Shown: positions 1-14,445, counted from the first letter of the stretch. The stretch is DNA of 64,000 nucleotides from Acridotheres tristis (GCA_037013685.1 CM072886.1:88462422-88526421), one strand, 5' to 3'. Numbers and translations are program-made. Notes: generated by a model not told the origin, from the sequence alone.

Positions 1-3000
1 CGATCTAGCAAGCACCAGCGCATTATGAGAAGTCCCTAAAGCCCTAGATCACAGCCCAGCCTTTGCCTACTGTGGAGCTAAGTGGAAACCGTCTTTAATT
101 CCTTAGGAGATCCTATCTTGCCAGATGAAAATAGATATTGGCCTCTGTGTGTAGGATGATTAGAAGAATGGAAGAGGATTAAACAAGATGCAAGGGGAAA
201 GGCTCAGAGTGGCTCATTTACATGGTATTACTGCTGACAGATAGGTGTTAACAGAACAGAGCAACCTAAAGGCAAAACTGTATCTGAATTAAAGCTGTAT
301 TTATTTACTCAAGTTATAAAGGGATTAAGTCCTGTTTATTTTACTACATCCAGCACTGTTTTATCTATTAAGCACTTTGATGCTTACTCAATTGTTCTGT
401 CTCATGCATTGCACAGATGTTTAGGAATGTGTTTATCTTTATTTAAAACAGAAGCTTTTAAATGTTTCAAACATAAAATATAGATGCTAATGGCAAGTTA
501 AACATTCACGGATGTCTTCGTGTCTCCCAAAATGGAGACATTTTTAAAACAGACAATGGGAAAAGTAAAAAGCACATTTATAAGTACTTTGTAGATTGCT
601 GGCAGTGAGAACTAGGTATAGGAAGGTATGCGTCACACATAAAGGGAGTGTCACTGACAAAAAAAACATTGTATTTTGATTAACTTCTAATGATTCAAAA
701 AGCTTTAATTAGGCAGGAAAATGATTTAGCAAAAATTCCATCCTACCTAATATATCAGTCATTCTGATATTCAGTGAGTTTTCTCAAAAGAGAGTTTAAC
801 ACCTCATAAGGAAGGCACTGTTTCACTCTGAGTGAAGCCCTGTAGCAGCTGTTCTCAGGTGACCCGGTTCTCAGGGGACACAGAAATATTCCCTCCTTGG
901 ACGGTAACACCAGAAAATCAGTTATTTGTAAGATCCAGCCTCAGTGCTACTTGGCTTCTCTTATGCCCTTAGTTGCTTCATTTACCATCCCAAGTTTGCT
1001 CATGATACTTCTTATCTTCTGGGAACTGAAAAGCTAATTGTACCTCTTAGCTTTGCCCATTCCTGCTTGGACTCCAGCAGACCTGCTTCCCTCCTCCTGT
1101 CTTTCTTCTCTTCCTGCTCATAGCAATAATGACACTTTGCAAATGTTTGTGCTCTACTCAAAACCTTGCCAAATCATTTTGTACAAATGCACAAAGAATG
1201 GTGAGAGTAGGCAGAAGAGAGAAGATGAAGATGGGCAGAGGAATAGAGAATATTTAGGAGTATAGTTTTTCAGACCTACTGGTGCTCAGTGCTGTTATGT
1301 GTTTGCCTAGGTTCATGTTCTCCACCACAGTGTATTTACAAAGCCATAGCACTCACTCAAGTGCAATCACACTCTTGATAATCTTGTCAGTAACATCAAG
1401 ACTTTTTTTTCTTGATGATACATTTTCTGGTTCCTGCTGGGACAGAACTGAAGTGCTGAGGCAGCGAGCATGGGCTTCTTCATCTTTCTTTTCAGCAGAG
1501 AAAAAAAGAGCAAGTAAAAGACAATGGAAAATAAATTCTGTCCCAAATTGTACAAGAAATTGTAACACGCTTCTACAATCTGAACATTTAGCTACCTGCA
1601 AAACTACAGCTAATAATTAGCCCATTCCAGATGAAATAGAGGCAAAGCTAAGTACTTAGTAGGAAAAGCTTTCAAGTGCTAGTGGGAAACGTTAGTATTT
1701 AAGCATATGAGTATTCTTTGTGGAAGACTTATTATTCATAAAAAGCTATCAGTACCACGATGGAGAGCAAAATCTGTGCAAACACTTATGAAGCCAAACT
1801 AAATTCCCCAGAAAGGTTATCATCAAATGGTGAAGAAAAACAATAAGCAAGCAAGCAAACAAACACCATCCATATTGACCCCACACTCGCCCCACCCTGA
1901 AAAACAGAAAAATTTATTTCAGATATAAGTAATAGATTCTGTCCTGCCTTGAGAAAGCACCTGGAAACCTTCATGCCCTGTAGGGCAAGCCACTCTTTGT
2001 AAAATGGTCAAGCAGCATATCTGTAGATGGATTCATATCTCCATGTTCTTTGCAATTAGGGCCTTGTCCCAGCCACCTGAGCTGTCTCCACTTCTCTCAA
2101 CAAGTTCTCAACCATCCCAAGCACTTTGTGTAGTAATGTTCTCGACCCTGTCTGCAGTTGAAGCATGACCTACTTACAGTTCATTTTAAAAGACAGTATG
2201 ACCCTGGCATTGCTGAAGACTTTTTACTCGGTAGTGCAGTTCCTTGTAGTCTCCTACACGATCAGACTCTGCCATTAATACTTTAGATGTGAATACTGGC
2301 CCTGTTACATCAGGTACACTATTATGCACAAAGGAAACAAGATTGAAGTAAACAAGATTTCCAGACATTAAATAATAATAAAAGAACCCAGAGACTTTAA
2401 ATAGCCTGTTTATAGAGCTTTAATGCCTCTTAAAATAAATAGGTCATTGTTGATAAAAGACTGGGCTCCAGTTTTATCCTTCTGTATTTTCAGAATGCTT
2501 TCCAGTATTCAAGCACAATATGAAGAAAACCCATAGGCCTATCTGTTCATGCTTCTCTAGCCTTAGTATTGATATTAATGCCAACAAAATTAGTAATTTG
2601 ACAATTAGTTTTCCACTTACCTGAAAAGACATGAAAGGCAGAAAGAAAGTAGTTTAACTAGATTATAATGTGGCTGTGACAAGTCAGGTTCCTGTCATGT
2701 TACAGCCTTCTAACTTTAACATTTTCATGTCTCCTTGGCAGGTTATTAAAATAAATGAGGGTGTGTTGGACTGCTGTTGCACTTTTCTCTAATGGGAGTT
2801 CAGGAATTTGAAAGCTGCTACTGTAAATTGACCGATCGTGAAGTCTGAAAGAAGTTGGCTAAAGTGGACAATTAGGAGCATTTCTCCACAGCTGAGTGAA
2901 ATACTCCTTGTTATTTTAATAATTCAGGCATAGGCTAATTTTCGGAGGCTGAGTTTGTCAAGATAATGTGCCTTGTGCCTGTCTGCTTGTCATTTTTAAC

Positions 3001-6000
3001 TCAATCCCACATGTTACAGGTGCAGTCTAGCTTACAAAACAGGCAAATCACTCACAGTGGAATTTGCATATGGAATATAGATATATTGTACTTAGTTAAA
3101 ACAGTCCAAGAAGTCAACAGATAGCTGTGATAGGAATGCACATGATGGTAAAAACTTTTGATGTTTGATAGCTGTTGTATCCCTCTTTATGCTGATATAA
3201 TTAAAGGTTTTGTTCTGCACTATGCATACACAAATATGTATAATGTAAAGCATCATGTAGATTTCTTTGTAAAGAGAGATGGTAAGGCCACAGGAATCCC
3301 ATGTGGCATGCAGATGTTCTGGGTAACCCAGTTACTTTTTTCAATTTAAAACATCTCAATGTTGAAAAATGTGGAACATGTAGGGAATAGTTACTTCCTT
3401 CAGCTGAGAGGCTGAAACCTTTATAAAAGATGAAGCAGTTTCTATATACATTATTATGCCCAGCTTCTGGAGGCAACGGCCACACTACTAACCAAAATTT
3501 TTAAACCTCTGTTTATCTTTTCTCATCTCTACCACTTAGCAGTTGCTTCTTCTCTGCGAATGGAATTCTCACCACGCCTTTTCCTCTCATTTTCTCAAGC
3601 TTGATTTCTGACCATACAGAAGTGTTCAGGTTCAAACTGGTTGAGAAATTCTCTAATTTGTTGAAGGCTTCCACTGCTGATTTAAGCCCTAGCACTGAGC
3701 CAGGAGAACTCATTCCAAAACAAACCAATTACAAACCTACAGTGGATGAAGCATTTCTAAGGACAGATTCTTGAAGGCAAGCTCAGACCAACCAAATATC
3801 AGCTTATACTTAAGACACCAGGAACTATATCATCCTAACGAATATCATCACACTGCAGAAACTTTAAGGAAGGTAACTGTGTACCTTCCCTTATGTTCCT
3901 TGTCAGCTTCATAACCCCAGAAGCCCATTAGGAGGACTGTCATGGACAGAAACCCAGGGAGAAAACACTGTACTTAGGAGAGTGCAGTTATGATGTTTAC
4001 ATGGAAGTTAAAAATTTCAAATTACCTGTGAAAGCTGGACAATAGGAGCCTCTCAGTCCTCTCCACCATGATTCACCTACACATACACAAATGCATGTAT
4101 GTGCCTACATATCTGTTTACATATTTATGAATACATGGTTCTGTATTTGTATACATATAAATGTATCTATTTAAAGATGCAGAAAAAATCAATTAATTAC
4201 TGCTTTTTAATCCTCCAAATTTCTCCCTCAAGGTCATGCAAAAAAGACAATACAACATACCACCTTGAATTCACCAGTCAAAAGATTCATGATTCCATGT
4301 GATCTCTGGTGCTGCCATCACCTCCCTATATGCCAGTAGCAATGGAGCAAAACTACCATCTCCTGGAACAAAACTGAATGGAATTTTATTAACTGGATTG
4401 AGGAATGGAGGACATGGATCTCAGTGGCAACATAGTCCATTAAAATTTCCATGACTTTGAAAGGTGTGATGGAGAGTGTACTTACACCTAACAGTGATGG
4501 GGCATGGATTCTTAGAAGAATGCACCACTAGAGGTGGTTTTTTTTGGGCATTCCTAGATATACCATAAAACACCAAGAGCAATCTTAATTCCAATATTTG
4601 CATGCAAACCAGGCTATCCATGTGCAAATATGAGCATTCATCATATATTATTCATTTGTGATTACATATTGAAAGTTTCAGTTGCTCGGTCAGGGAGAAA
4701 ACTCAGTCCTTGGCAGCTGAGGTGGCCACTCACGCAGCATGACAAATGAACAACGCAGAGCGAACAGCTGAAGTAAACAGTACACTCTCCAAGACTGTTC
4801 ATACAAAATTGTTCATGCAACAAAGGGTACCTTAAACAAGCTACTTCCACTCCGAAATTTGAATAAGAATTAATGTAATAGATTCCCTGTTAGAAATTAG
4901 TCTGACCAGCTCTGATCTTCACACATGAGGAGCAACAGTCTTTATGTTAGACCTAAGGCATTGTTAAATTATGAAGCAGTGGAGATGAGGATTTCAAGTC
5001 TATGAACACTATCACTTTCCAAGAATTTAACTTCAGAAGCTTCAGAAAGGAAACCATTGCTGCTGCATCAAGACTTGAGAGAGGAAAATGTCAACACATG
5101 AGCCTAAGTCTATTCTTAAGGAACTTGATATCTCTATAAAGAAACAACGAGAAGTAAGGGCAGCCAGCAAAACTCATTTCTGGTAAAGATGAGAATGAAA
5201 CCTAAAGATCAAGAATCAGAATCAACACGAATGTCAGACCTCAACTCAAGAGGTGTCAACAGGGAATAAACCAAAACTAAGATGTCACAGTATTACTGAG
5301 ATGGCAAAAGAAATGCCTACAGTCTCATCCTAACAGCTATCATCCTATGGTTCTTCAAGATGAAAAAGTTAAAATCTTTCCAGGAAAGGCAACAAAATGG
5401 GCAGAAGAAATATGCAATTTTGTGATGTCACTCCTCCTGCAAAAGAACAGTATCTCATCAAGTTACTAAGGCCTATTTACTCATTTAGTTTCCCTTCTCT
5501 CCAGCAGATTTTAGGAGAAAGCTTCTTTTTATGTATTTTCCAGCCTCACCTCCCCTCTGAGAAGGACCGAATTGCTGATTGTGTTTCAAGCCTATACTAA
5601 TGTAAATATGATAGTTGTGTTGCTTTAGATCAGGTTTCAGGATGAAGACGTGTGACATCAATTCTGGAAGTATTGATAGAATGTCTTTTTGGGACTAGAT
5701 AATATTTATCAAGCAAATTAATTCTGAAAAAGATCGGAGTATCTCATTTACTTGCATTTCAAAAAATTAAAAAACAAAAGAAAAAGAAAACAAAAAATAA
5801 GCCATTTTTATTAAAGACAGACAATTTAATCCAATGTGTGTCAACAATACAAATTAAGTACATGATTTAAATGTCAAGAACATTTCACCTGACATTTTGA
5901 AGTTGCAACAATAGAAAATATGGTGCACGTTTGGCATAAAAAAAGTGTTTTAGAGGCCAAGGGGAAGAAGGGAAGGGCCATTATCAACAAATGAGACTAA

Positions 6001-6559
6001 ATACTAACAATAAATAATTCTGTAATTATTCAGAGGTTAAGGAACATAATCACAAATAATAGTGTTTGCATTATTTTTTGTGTGCCTGCCTACCCTTGAG
6101 CAAACCTGAGTTTACACACACTTTATCTCTTTAACACTAGATGGAAGATTTAAAAATGCATCAATTTGCAGATGTTACTTTACAAAATGAGAGAACACTG
6201 CAGTCTATGAAGGCAGATATTATCCATACGTACATACAGAGGCAATATTTAAATCCAGATGCAGTGAAGGCCCCTTTGTAAACTTAGTTTTAAAATTAAC
6301 TTAAGCTCAATATTAAAAATACAAATATTTAAATATTTTCTTGCGGAACTGATTTTGGATCCATACATGTAAATTCTTATGTGTTTTATGTCTGGTTAAT
6401 ACCTGCAGCTTCGATTTGCAGAAGCACACAATTGCTAATGTATGCATTCTTACAAAGATGTAGATTCAGAACCCTGAATTTTAAGACAGAACTACGGAGC
6501 AACTACATTTTCTCTTTTTATTCAGTGTAATTACTAAACAAGCCTATTATCAAACCTAA
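1..6559. other. Gene-free AT-rich DNA
   Basis: I see no exon-like segment with matching splice sites and protein similarity, no RNA gene and no clear transposon in this stretch. All open frames are under 105 codons, as expected by chance. There is an A-rich run near 5760-5803. Confidence 0.6.
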
Positions 6560-6621
6560 TAAATATCAGATGAAGTTTTAAAAATTAACTGGTTAATTTT
6601 TAAAACTTCATCTGATATTTA
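6560..6621. repeat. Perfect inverted repeat, 30-bp arms with 2-base centre
   Basis: The left arm 6560-6589 (TAAATATCAGATGAAGTTTT...) is the exact reverse complement of the right arm 6592-6621, separated only by TG. Two further pairs match outside after one mismatch. No transposon ends or coding sequence are attached. The arms are AT-rich and could extrude as a cruciform. The 2-base centre is too small for the terminal loop of a microRNA precursor. Confidence 0.95.
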
Positions 6622-9600
6622 ATAAAAAGAGACTGAAACTCTAAACAAAAGATCAGACACCTTCTTTTAACAGGAAAACTGTAATTCTTTCCAGTATTCA
6701 TTTATGAGTCTATACAGAGAAAAGTATGAGTCAAAGCTCACTTAATTCTATTATTACACATAACGAAGCCTGAAATCTTTCAGAGAGAATACGTATTTGA
6801 CATTTATAGACACATTTTAATATAAAACACATAGCATGACACACCTGGTACATTTGTAACAGAAATGTTAAAGATAATTATCAGACGGATTAAAGAAGTC
6901 TTGATATTTTTAAATCTCCTATAGAACTCCAAACTGTCAAGATATGTATATGGACAAAAAGCATGACAAAAGCTTAATGACTTTTGGAAGTCATTATTTA
7001 TTATTAAAAATAATAGTATCTGACATAACCAGCGTATGTTCATCAAATATATATGAAACTTGAAGCAATTTTGTGGTATAAAGGTAACATTCCTCAGAGT
7101 TTGAGATTTCATTTACCTCAGCCCATTGCAAAAATATTTGTCTAACACCTAAAAAGTGAGCCAGTGGAAATGTAGAAATATGCTAAAGTGTATTTTCATA
7201 TATTTCTCCCCAAACTTCCAAGTTACTACAGCTTGGTTTGGAACTGACAATTCACTCTTTGAACACTGGTTCAAAGTTCACTGGTTCACTGGCAAGTAAG
7301 ACTGGTTATAGCATAGTATATTATGCAATGATGGATGATAGTGTAAATCATATTATTATTATTATTGTTATTATACATTTATATAACTATACAAAATATA
7401 CATAATATTGCATAATAAAATTAAAAAGAAGCTTTCTACCAATAACTCTTCTTTTAGAGTCTTTTCCCCTTCAGGAACCTCTTACAAAGAAACCTGTCCT
7501 TTACAGAAAAATTGCAGTGGTTAACAAATAACTGTCAAATAACTTGGACAGCTAAATAAATATTTACAATATCAGAACCTACAGTAAAACTCATTTGCAT
7601 GGACCTAGGTGGCCTCATATGGATTATCAATTTTTGCAATTAGTATGTAAATAAACAAACAGGATTAAAAAATTCAAGGATACTACATCACAGAGGGTAC
7701 TTTGTTCCTTTATTTTGACAAGCACAGCTTTGTTTAAGTTGTGAAGAATAATACTACTAAGCAATTTATAGTTTAAGTATTATAGGATGTTTGATGAAAA
7801 GAACATAGTTTAAAAATACATCGGCCAGGATACAACAAAGAGATAAGTTCAAAAGGAAATTTGATATCTGTCTTTTCAAGTGAGTTTTAATTTTTCCTTC
7901 CATTTAATTGCAAAATTTCATTCTATGTTTTAGTTTCAATAAACCACAACGGTTTTTTTTCCAGCTTTCAGTTGCTGAGGCAAAATTATTATTTTTTTTA
8001 AATTTCACATTTCCACATGCTTTTTCCTTACTTTACTCTTTTTCTGGTGTTGTCAAGGGTATCAACTTAGTTGTGTAATGTCTGGCAAAGCAGATTCTCC
8101 ATGCTTTGGCTTACTCACTTACAAAAACTGTGCAACATGCTGGCTCTGCAGAATTAGTATGATGTTTAATCAATCTTCATAGAAGCACTCAGCCTCAGAA
8201 TTCTAGCAGCACATATATAGGAAGTACCAACACATTTGATTCTTATGTCTGCAGGATCGGCAGAGTTGTAAAAAAGCAGTGGAGTTCTACTTTTTAAATG
8301 TTGAAATTATTAATGAGTCATGCTTTTCGCATTTCAGAGACAGAGCATCTCTTCAGGTCAGAGGTGCCATTTTGCTAATGTAGCATTGAGTATACTGGAA
8401 GTGTATTAAGCTATAAATGCAGCTCTGTAGTAGTGCTCCTGAGACTGAAAGCTTGTCGGAGTTTTTACAGTATGTTCCATTATATTTTTCTCCAGTGTGT
8501 AAAAAATGCTAAAGCTGAGGAACAGGACTGAATATATGTCATCAAATGGTGTTTTTAACTGTCTTTAAACTCTGTTCTGAACTATGTTTCCTACGACCAA
8601 TATTGTTGCAGCAGATTATCATTATTTCACAGAAGTTCCCAAAACATATCAAATGCTAGATAAACTTTACAACAAGATATCCCCATCCTCAACCCTCCCA
8701 TACACATCCCCATCCACATGATGGGAAAAAATGTTCAGAAATGTTCCTACTTCATCACATCTGAAAGTCAAGGGACAATCAATCAGGCTACACTCTTGCA
8801 GCTGGAGGTCACAGCTGGAAAGTTTGTACTGCTTCCTAGATGTGTTGGCAGTTGTACTGCAGATGCTTAATAGGTAAAACAACATTTTTCTCCTCATTAA
8901 TGTTGTTTCTACCTGCTAAAATGCATCTCTTTAAATAGATTTGTTGGTTAGTAATATTTTAAATTAATGTGTTCTGTTGATCATCAAGGAACAGACTTAA
9001 AACTGAAGTAGCTGTGCCTAATTGAGTAACTATTACTACCCGAGTAATGGGATGTATGAAGCATTTTATCGGCTTTCTTTGCAGATTGTTAATTTAAATG
9101 GATGGCATAGCAATAAACCAGTTCAAGTTAATCAGCTGAACAAAACTGTAGAAAGACAATGCAAGAATCATTTTAATGCTAACCCAGAAAATTACAGCTG
9201 TTGTAAAATATGATAATTAATAATTAATAAAGTTGATGAGAAACTAATTTCTGAAAAATGGAACATCACTCTAAAGCTACTCATGGGTAAAAGTCCCTGA
9301 ATTTCTTCAGTATAACAGTCCAAAAAGGTCTCATATTCCAATGAGAAAGACTGAACAATAGCAAAGAAGATGGTATTTTTCAGCCTCCATAACTGCAGTG
9401 AAAGCAACTGAAAAGGCCATTTACAAAACAGTAGCCCCAAAGGGTTAAACTTTGAATTTTAAAAATACAGAAAGGTGCTTTATGTGCTTTCAGAATTAAT
9501 TCGAAATTTTATTTCCACCTCCTTAAAGTTTGTTTCTCATGGACCCTTAACAAAAAAACGTGCTTTCAAATTTCCAGTGCTAAATTCTGATTTTGCACAT

Positions 9601-11497
9601 CCCTTCTGAAACGTGAACAGAATTTTGGGGGTTTGATTTTCTTTCTTTTTTTTCCAGCAGTAAGAAATAAATAGCACATATCTTAAAGGACCAGGACCTT
9701 GCCCTACTGTAATTATTAAAACTCACCTACAGTGTGACACCTGTTCTATCCAGGTTTTAAAAATTCTGGATGTCCTACTTCTGTTTGGAACTGCAAGGGC
9801 AGTGGAGGAAAGATTCTTGTCTCAGTATTAACATCTGAGTAAATAGACCATCACCTAAATATTCAGTGTTGGATGTTCATTGTGATGCATTTTTTGGAAA
9901 CATTTACCTATGCATCTATCAGAAACTATTCAAGGACTACTGGAGATGTTCCAAACAGCACTTCTGCATCAGAATGTATAACAAATGGAAAAAAAGGTGC
10001 TTTTAACAGGCAACTATTTCAGGCTGCAAAATTCTTCTTGAGGTTTATTCACCTTCTGGCCACCACAGCAATGTCTTGTCTATAACAATTGTTCAACAAG
10101 TCAACAGAAAAATACTGATAGAAATTTGACCCAAATTCTTGCCTCACATTTGCTCAGTTTTAAACTGGAAATCACTTTAAAGTTGGTGTATTGTAATCTG
10201 ATTGCTCAAACTTGTAGAGTACAAAGGATTACAATCTGTAAACATGGTTTCTAGGGTAACATATGGGGATCTCAAGGGGAACACATCATAACACAAATAC
10301 ACTGAAATCAGTAGGACCAAACAGCAGTAATGGGCAGTTGTTTCAAGCTTAATAATGGTCTGGATTTTAGGCTAAATAAAATCACTGTATTCTGAACAAC
10401 TATTACCCTGGTTCCATGGATGTTTGTTGGAGTTTCTATGCAGAGCCACTCTCTTCAAATCGTGTACAAACCTTGGACTGATAGCTAACACTGCCACAGA
10501 ATTAAATTTGCAATAACTGGGTTAATTTAAACAAAACAGGCCATGACTCACATATTAGCAGTTTTGATGTTTCACAGATCTATACTAGAGAAGAAGAAAA
10601 ATCTTTAATGGCATTATAGACACAATAAATAGCATATCTCTTCAGAATCTGTAGGTAACATCCTAACAGCAGGGATTGTAGTATGGCGTGGTTTATAAAA
10701 TTCTGCTTAGAGGAATAAAAAAAGGAAGAAAGATGGCTTATTTTTTGTTATATTATACTGGCATTATATTTTTGCCTAAATTTATAAAGTGGAAGAAGCA
10801 GCACCTGTGTTAAGGTACAGATATGAAAGATACTTATAATATACATTTTTAAAGAATGACATATCCCAGACATTTGCAGAAATATCCACTGAACCACTTA
10901 ACCCAACAGAATGAGGACTTCAAGACTTAAAATCCCTTGTCCTGCGCCTTCTCAAGATCAGTGAAATTTAAAAAAAAAAAATTATGAGGTTAGGAGAAAG
11001 AGAGGAGCAACTAAGCCAGCTGTTGCACTTCTCTGTCTTGTCAGCCTTCTCTGAACCAGCAGAACAGCCATGAACCAGAAAAAACTCAGAATGCCATGGA
11101 GGTGTAGACGTCTGTGAAATGTGTTCTTCTTAAACATCCGTCTGGGCAAACACATCAGGAAGGCTTCTCATCTCACCAGCCTTTTGCCAGTCTGACACTG
11201 AAAAGTTGTCATTTCCATAAAAATGCCAGCGCTTTCTCAGAAATGTATCCAAAGTCTCTGTGAGCCCAGAGAGGTCCATGTTCTTTATGGAGAATATTGT
11301 TTGTATCACAGAACTGGACTATATTCTTGTTGTAATTTGATATACTTCTTTACTGACATACTGAAAATGTATGAAAGTATTATTCTGCTTTCTCAACTGG
11401 AAATTACTTCTTACTGGGAGAATTTTTTATTATTATCAGCAAGAAAGGCAAAAGCTGGGTGAATTACTACACACAATAGGCATGCTTCTTCCATAAG
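6622..11497. other. Gene-free AT-rich DNA
   Basis: No coding or RNA gene is recognised. A short ATT microsatellite lies at 7350-7373, and a ten-base unit CACTGGTTCA occurs twice near 7265-7290. Open frames here are short and unlike known proteins. Confidence 0.6.
7350..7373. repeat. ATT microsatellite
   Basis: About eight ATT units with one interruption (ATTGTT). Simple repeat in gene-free DNA. Confidence 0.9.
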
Positions 11498-11517
11498 CTG
11501 GAAGCTGCAGCTTCCAG
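11498..11517. repeat. 20-bp perfect palindrome
   Basis: The sequence CTGGAAGCTGCAGCTTCCAG equals its own reverse complement over 20 bases. It abuts, after three bases, a second inverted repeat. Confidence 0.95.
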
Positions 11518-11520
11518 AAT

Positions 11521-11542
11521 CTGCCACTTCTTCCAGTGGCAG
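11521..11542. repeat. Hairpin, 8-bp arms and 6-base loop
   Basis: CTGCCACT at 11521-11528 pairs exactly with AGTGGCAG at 11535-11542 around TCTTCC. It follows the 20-bp palindrome directly. Confidence 0.9.
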
Positions 11543-13624
11543 CTATTGGTTTTTGTTCAGGGATCACTCAAATTTCTTCATTAAAGATGTCTTAAATTTT
11601 CAGAATTATTGTCCTCAACTTTTCAAAAAAAAAAAAAAAGTGATTTTACTCCCACCATGGAGAAAGAAGAAAAGAAGAAAAGAGTCTGTTCTGAGAACTC
11701 TGGAAAAGTTGGCTCTTCCAGCTTTAACAGCACTCTAAGATAACATGCCTTTTAATTTATAATGTTGACATTCTTGCAGAATACTCCACAAATGCATCAA
11801 AAATCATCCTGTCTTTAGATATGAAATAAAAATCTCTCATTTCCCTGCTTACAGTGTGGCATGAGATCAATCTGGGTACTTGCATTCATGAGGGCATTGG
11901 TACCTTAACAATAAACAAAGTTTACAGAGCAAAAGCTCTTGCTCTTTAAGAAGCAATCTATAACAGCCAACAGCTGAATAGCCAGAGAAGACTCATAATG
12001 AATCTTTCCTAACACTACATCATATAGGTGACTCCAAATAAAAGGAAACCTTAATTTATAAATTTAAAAATACTCTTATCCTGTGTTCATGTCCCTTTCC
12101 TGCTATTGCATAAGTTACAGAGTGAAAATAAGAATCTGATGTTTTGAACCCTTAGGTATCATTCAAGTCTGTACAGAAATGTAGCTATTTTTGATGTCGA
12201 AATATTTTCTGGCACCAGTGCTTACTCACAGTTAACTACCAAATGCTGCCAGAATTTCTCCCTCTCTCCCCCATGCAGTATTTGACAACACAAAGTGCTG
12301 CTCATCCAGACATGAAAACCATATATGGATGCAGCCTTCAAACAAGTGCTGAACACTCCAAATCTTCTTTCAGATCCAGCTGCTATATACATCTGTCTGT
12401 AAGTACCAGCTAAAGCTTATTTATGCTTTGTCAGCAAGCAGACTTTCTGTTCCAGGCTTCCTCAATACCCATATTATTAGCCCACTGAATGCTGAATTAT
12501 CTGAGGATAAGCAGGATGCAAAGCTGCTCTGGTTGCTTTCTGAAGGGAAGAGGTGGAGTAATAGCAGAAAATCAGAACATTCAACAACTGCACATGTAGG
12601 TGGATTCTCCTCTGAAAAACATAAAAATCAAAGGAGGGAGGAATGATTCATTCCTTCACCAGGAATCTTCTTTTCATTTCCCCTAAAGGGAGCATGATTT
12701 CCCTCTTTATTAACATCAGTAATTTCCAAAAGTCAAATACAATTCTCATCAAAGACCAAACACCACAACCACACACACACAAAAAAAAATCCCAAAACAA
12801 ACAAACAAAAAACCCAAAACAAACAAAAAACAAAACCAAAAAACCCTGGCAGAAATTATTTAGACAATAAGCCATATTTCAGAAATTTAGCACCATTTTG
12901 GATTTCTGCAGAGAGAGGTCTTTGCCTCTTCTTCCTTGTTATCTCAGGCTCAATATGGCTGCTGTGCTTCCTCTACATCGAGAATGTGCTGGAAATGGTT
13001 TCTTGGGATTAGTGCCTTATCCTTGCTGCCTCAGAATATCCCTGCCTGTTATCTCTCACTGTCTTGTGAGAAACTGACTTCTCTGTTGAGTAATCAGTGC
13101 CCTGCAACATTTAGGAGCCACTGTGATCTCTAAATCACTAATTTTTGGGAACTTGGAGAGATTGGTAGAGTAGCAGAAGAGAAACAGTACCTAAAAAGAT
13201 AGAAAAGAAAGATAGGAGGAGCCACAAAAGACCTTATTTCAAGACCTGAGGACTGCCTATTCAGCAATCAGCATTTAAATATTTAGAAGAGAAAGAATCT
13301 GTCAACACATCAAGAACCTATAGCATAGTTCAAGCTACTTACCTTCCTTGACAACATAACTGGTTTAATAGAGAGAAGCAGCAGATATGATATAGTAAGT
13401 TTTTTTTTTCTAATTTGCTATTTTCCTTTGTGAGAGTCCTGTAAGAAGACTAGCAAAGGCTATGGAGGTTAATTCAAAATAGAGTGAGAACTTACTTGTT
13501 AGAAAATGTGCCTATTAGGAATATAACAGATTGGGAATATATTTAAATTGGAACAGAATATGAATTTATCTTTGGTCAAACTCTTTTCACACAATAATTT
13601 AAAATTTGAGTGTGAAAGAAAAAC
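11543..13624. other. Gene-free DNA with an A/C-rich tract
   Basis: No gene is recognised. It contains an A15 run near 11625-11639 and an A/C-only tract at about 12768-12847. Long open frames on both strands at 12643-12875 are produced by that low-complexity tract. Confidence 0.6.
12768..12847. repeat. A/C-rich low-complexity tract
   Basis: An almost pure A and C run, starting with a CA repeat and passing into AAAC/AAAAAC units. It resembles the longer tract at 59348-59551. Confidence 0.85.
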
Positions 13625-14100
13625 AAATTACCAGTTTGCAGATGTCACTAGTCTGAAGGCCTCACACCAGAGATTGAAGTGATATCAAAATGATCCTAAT
13701 ACGTCAGAAAGATATTCCACAGGCAAATGCAAAGAACTGTGGCCTGAAGAAGTGAAGTGCATAACTGGAGACAACTGAATAGTTAGAGCATAGAGGACCA
13801 TAAACTGATAGACTCAACTTGGTGATGTTGCTGTCGTGAAAGGAACATCTTTTTCAGCATATTAGTGGTAGGACTCATATATATGACCAAAGTGATAAAG
13901 ATCATTCTACTCCATGTTCAGTCAGCTTGGCTGGAACACAGCAGCTACTTCCCAGAATCATACTTCAAGAAAGCAGAGAAATAAGACAAATGCTCAGGAG
14001 AAGAATGGTAGTAGGTTTGTGGAAGGTGGAAGAAATTATTATTCAGCTTTGGAAAAAAAAGTACTGAGGAGAATCTTTAACACCATTTTAAGATTTGTAA
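13625..14100 (+). mobile_element. Old CR1-type LINE remnant
   Basis: The stretch begins with AGTTTGCAGATG, as expected from the F-A-D-D motif of CR1 reverse transcriptase. It continues with a decayed version of the part that follows in ancient amniote CR1 copies, including CCATAAACTGA...GTGATGTTGCTGT and AAAGATCATTCTACTCC. There are many differences and no open frame. I infer an ancient, inactive copy in plus orientation; the right border is unclear because it runs into a younger CR1 on the other strand. Confidence 0.55.
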
Positions 14101-14176
14101 TAAAACATAACCTTATCAATACTCCCTCATAGTCAGAGAGAGGGAAACAAAACATAATCAACTTCAATGGTATAAT

Positions 14177-14445
14177 GGAATCATAGAGTCGCTCAAGTTG
14201 GAAGTGACCTCAAAGAGATCTTTTTCCCCTATCACAGGCAGGGATGTCACCCACTAGACCACCCACTAAAACCCATCCAGCCTGGTCTTTAACATTTCCA
14301 GGAATGGGAGCATTCACTACCTCTCTGGGCAACCTGTTCCAGTGCATCACCGCTCTCTGAGTAAAGAATTTCTTCCTAATAAGTAATTTAAATCTCTCCT
14401 ATTTTAGTTTAATACAGTGCCTCCTTTTCCCACGTAAAAGTTGCT
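14177..14445 (-). mobile_element. CR1 LINE, 3' fragment
   Basis: On the plus strand it reads GGAATCATAGAGTC...TTGGAAGTGACCTCAAAGAGATC and then TCTCTGGGCAACCTGTTCCAGTGCATCACC. This is the reverse complement of the 3' end of an avian CR1 element. It is 5'-truncated, as most CR1 copies are, and non-coding. Confidence 0.92.

Noticed and set aside
6560..6621. microRNA precursor
   Set aside because: The arms are perfectly paired and separated by only two bases, so no terminal loop of normal size can form.
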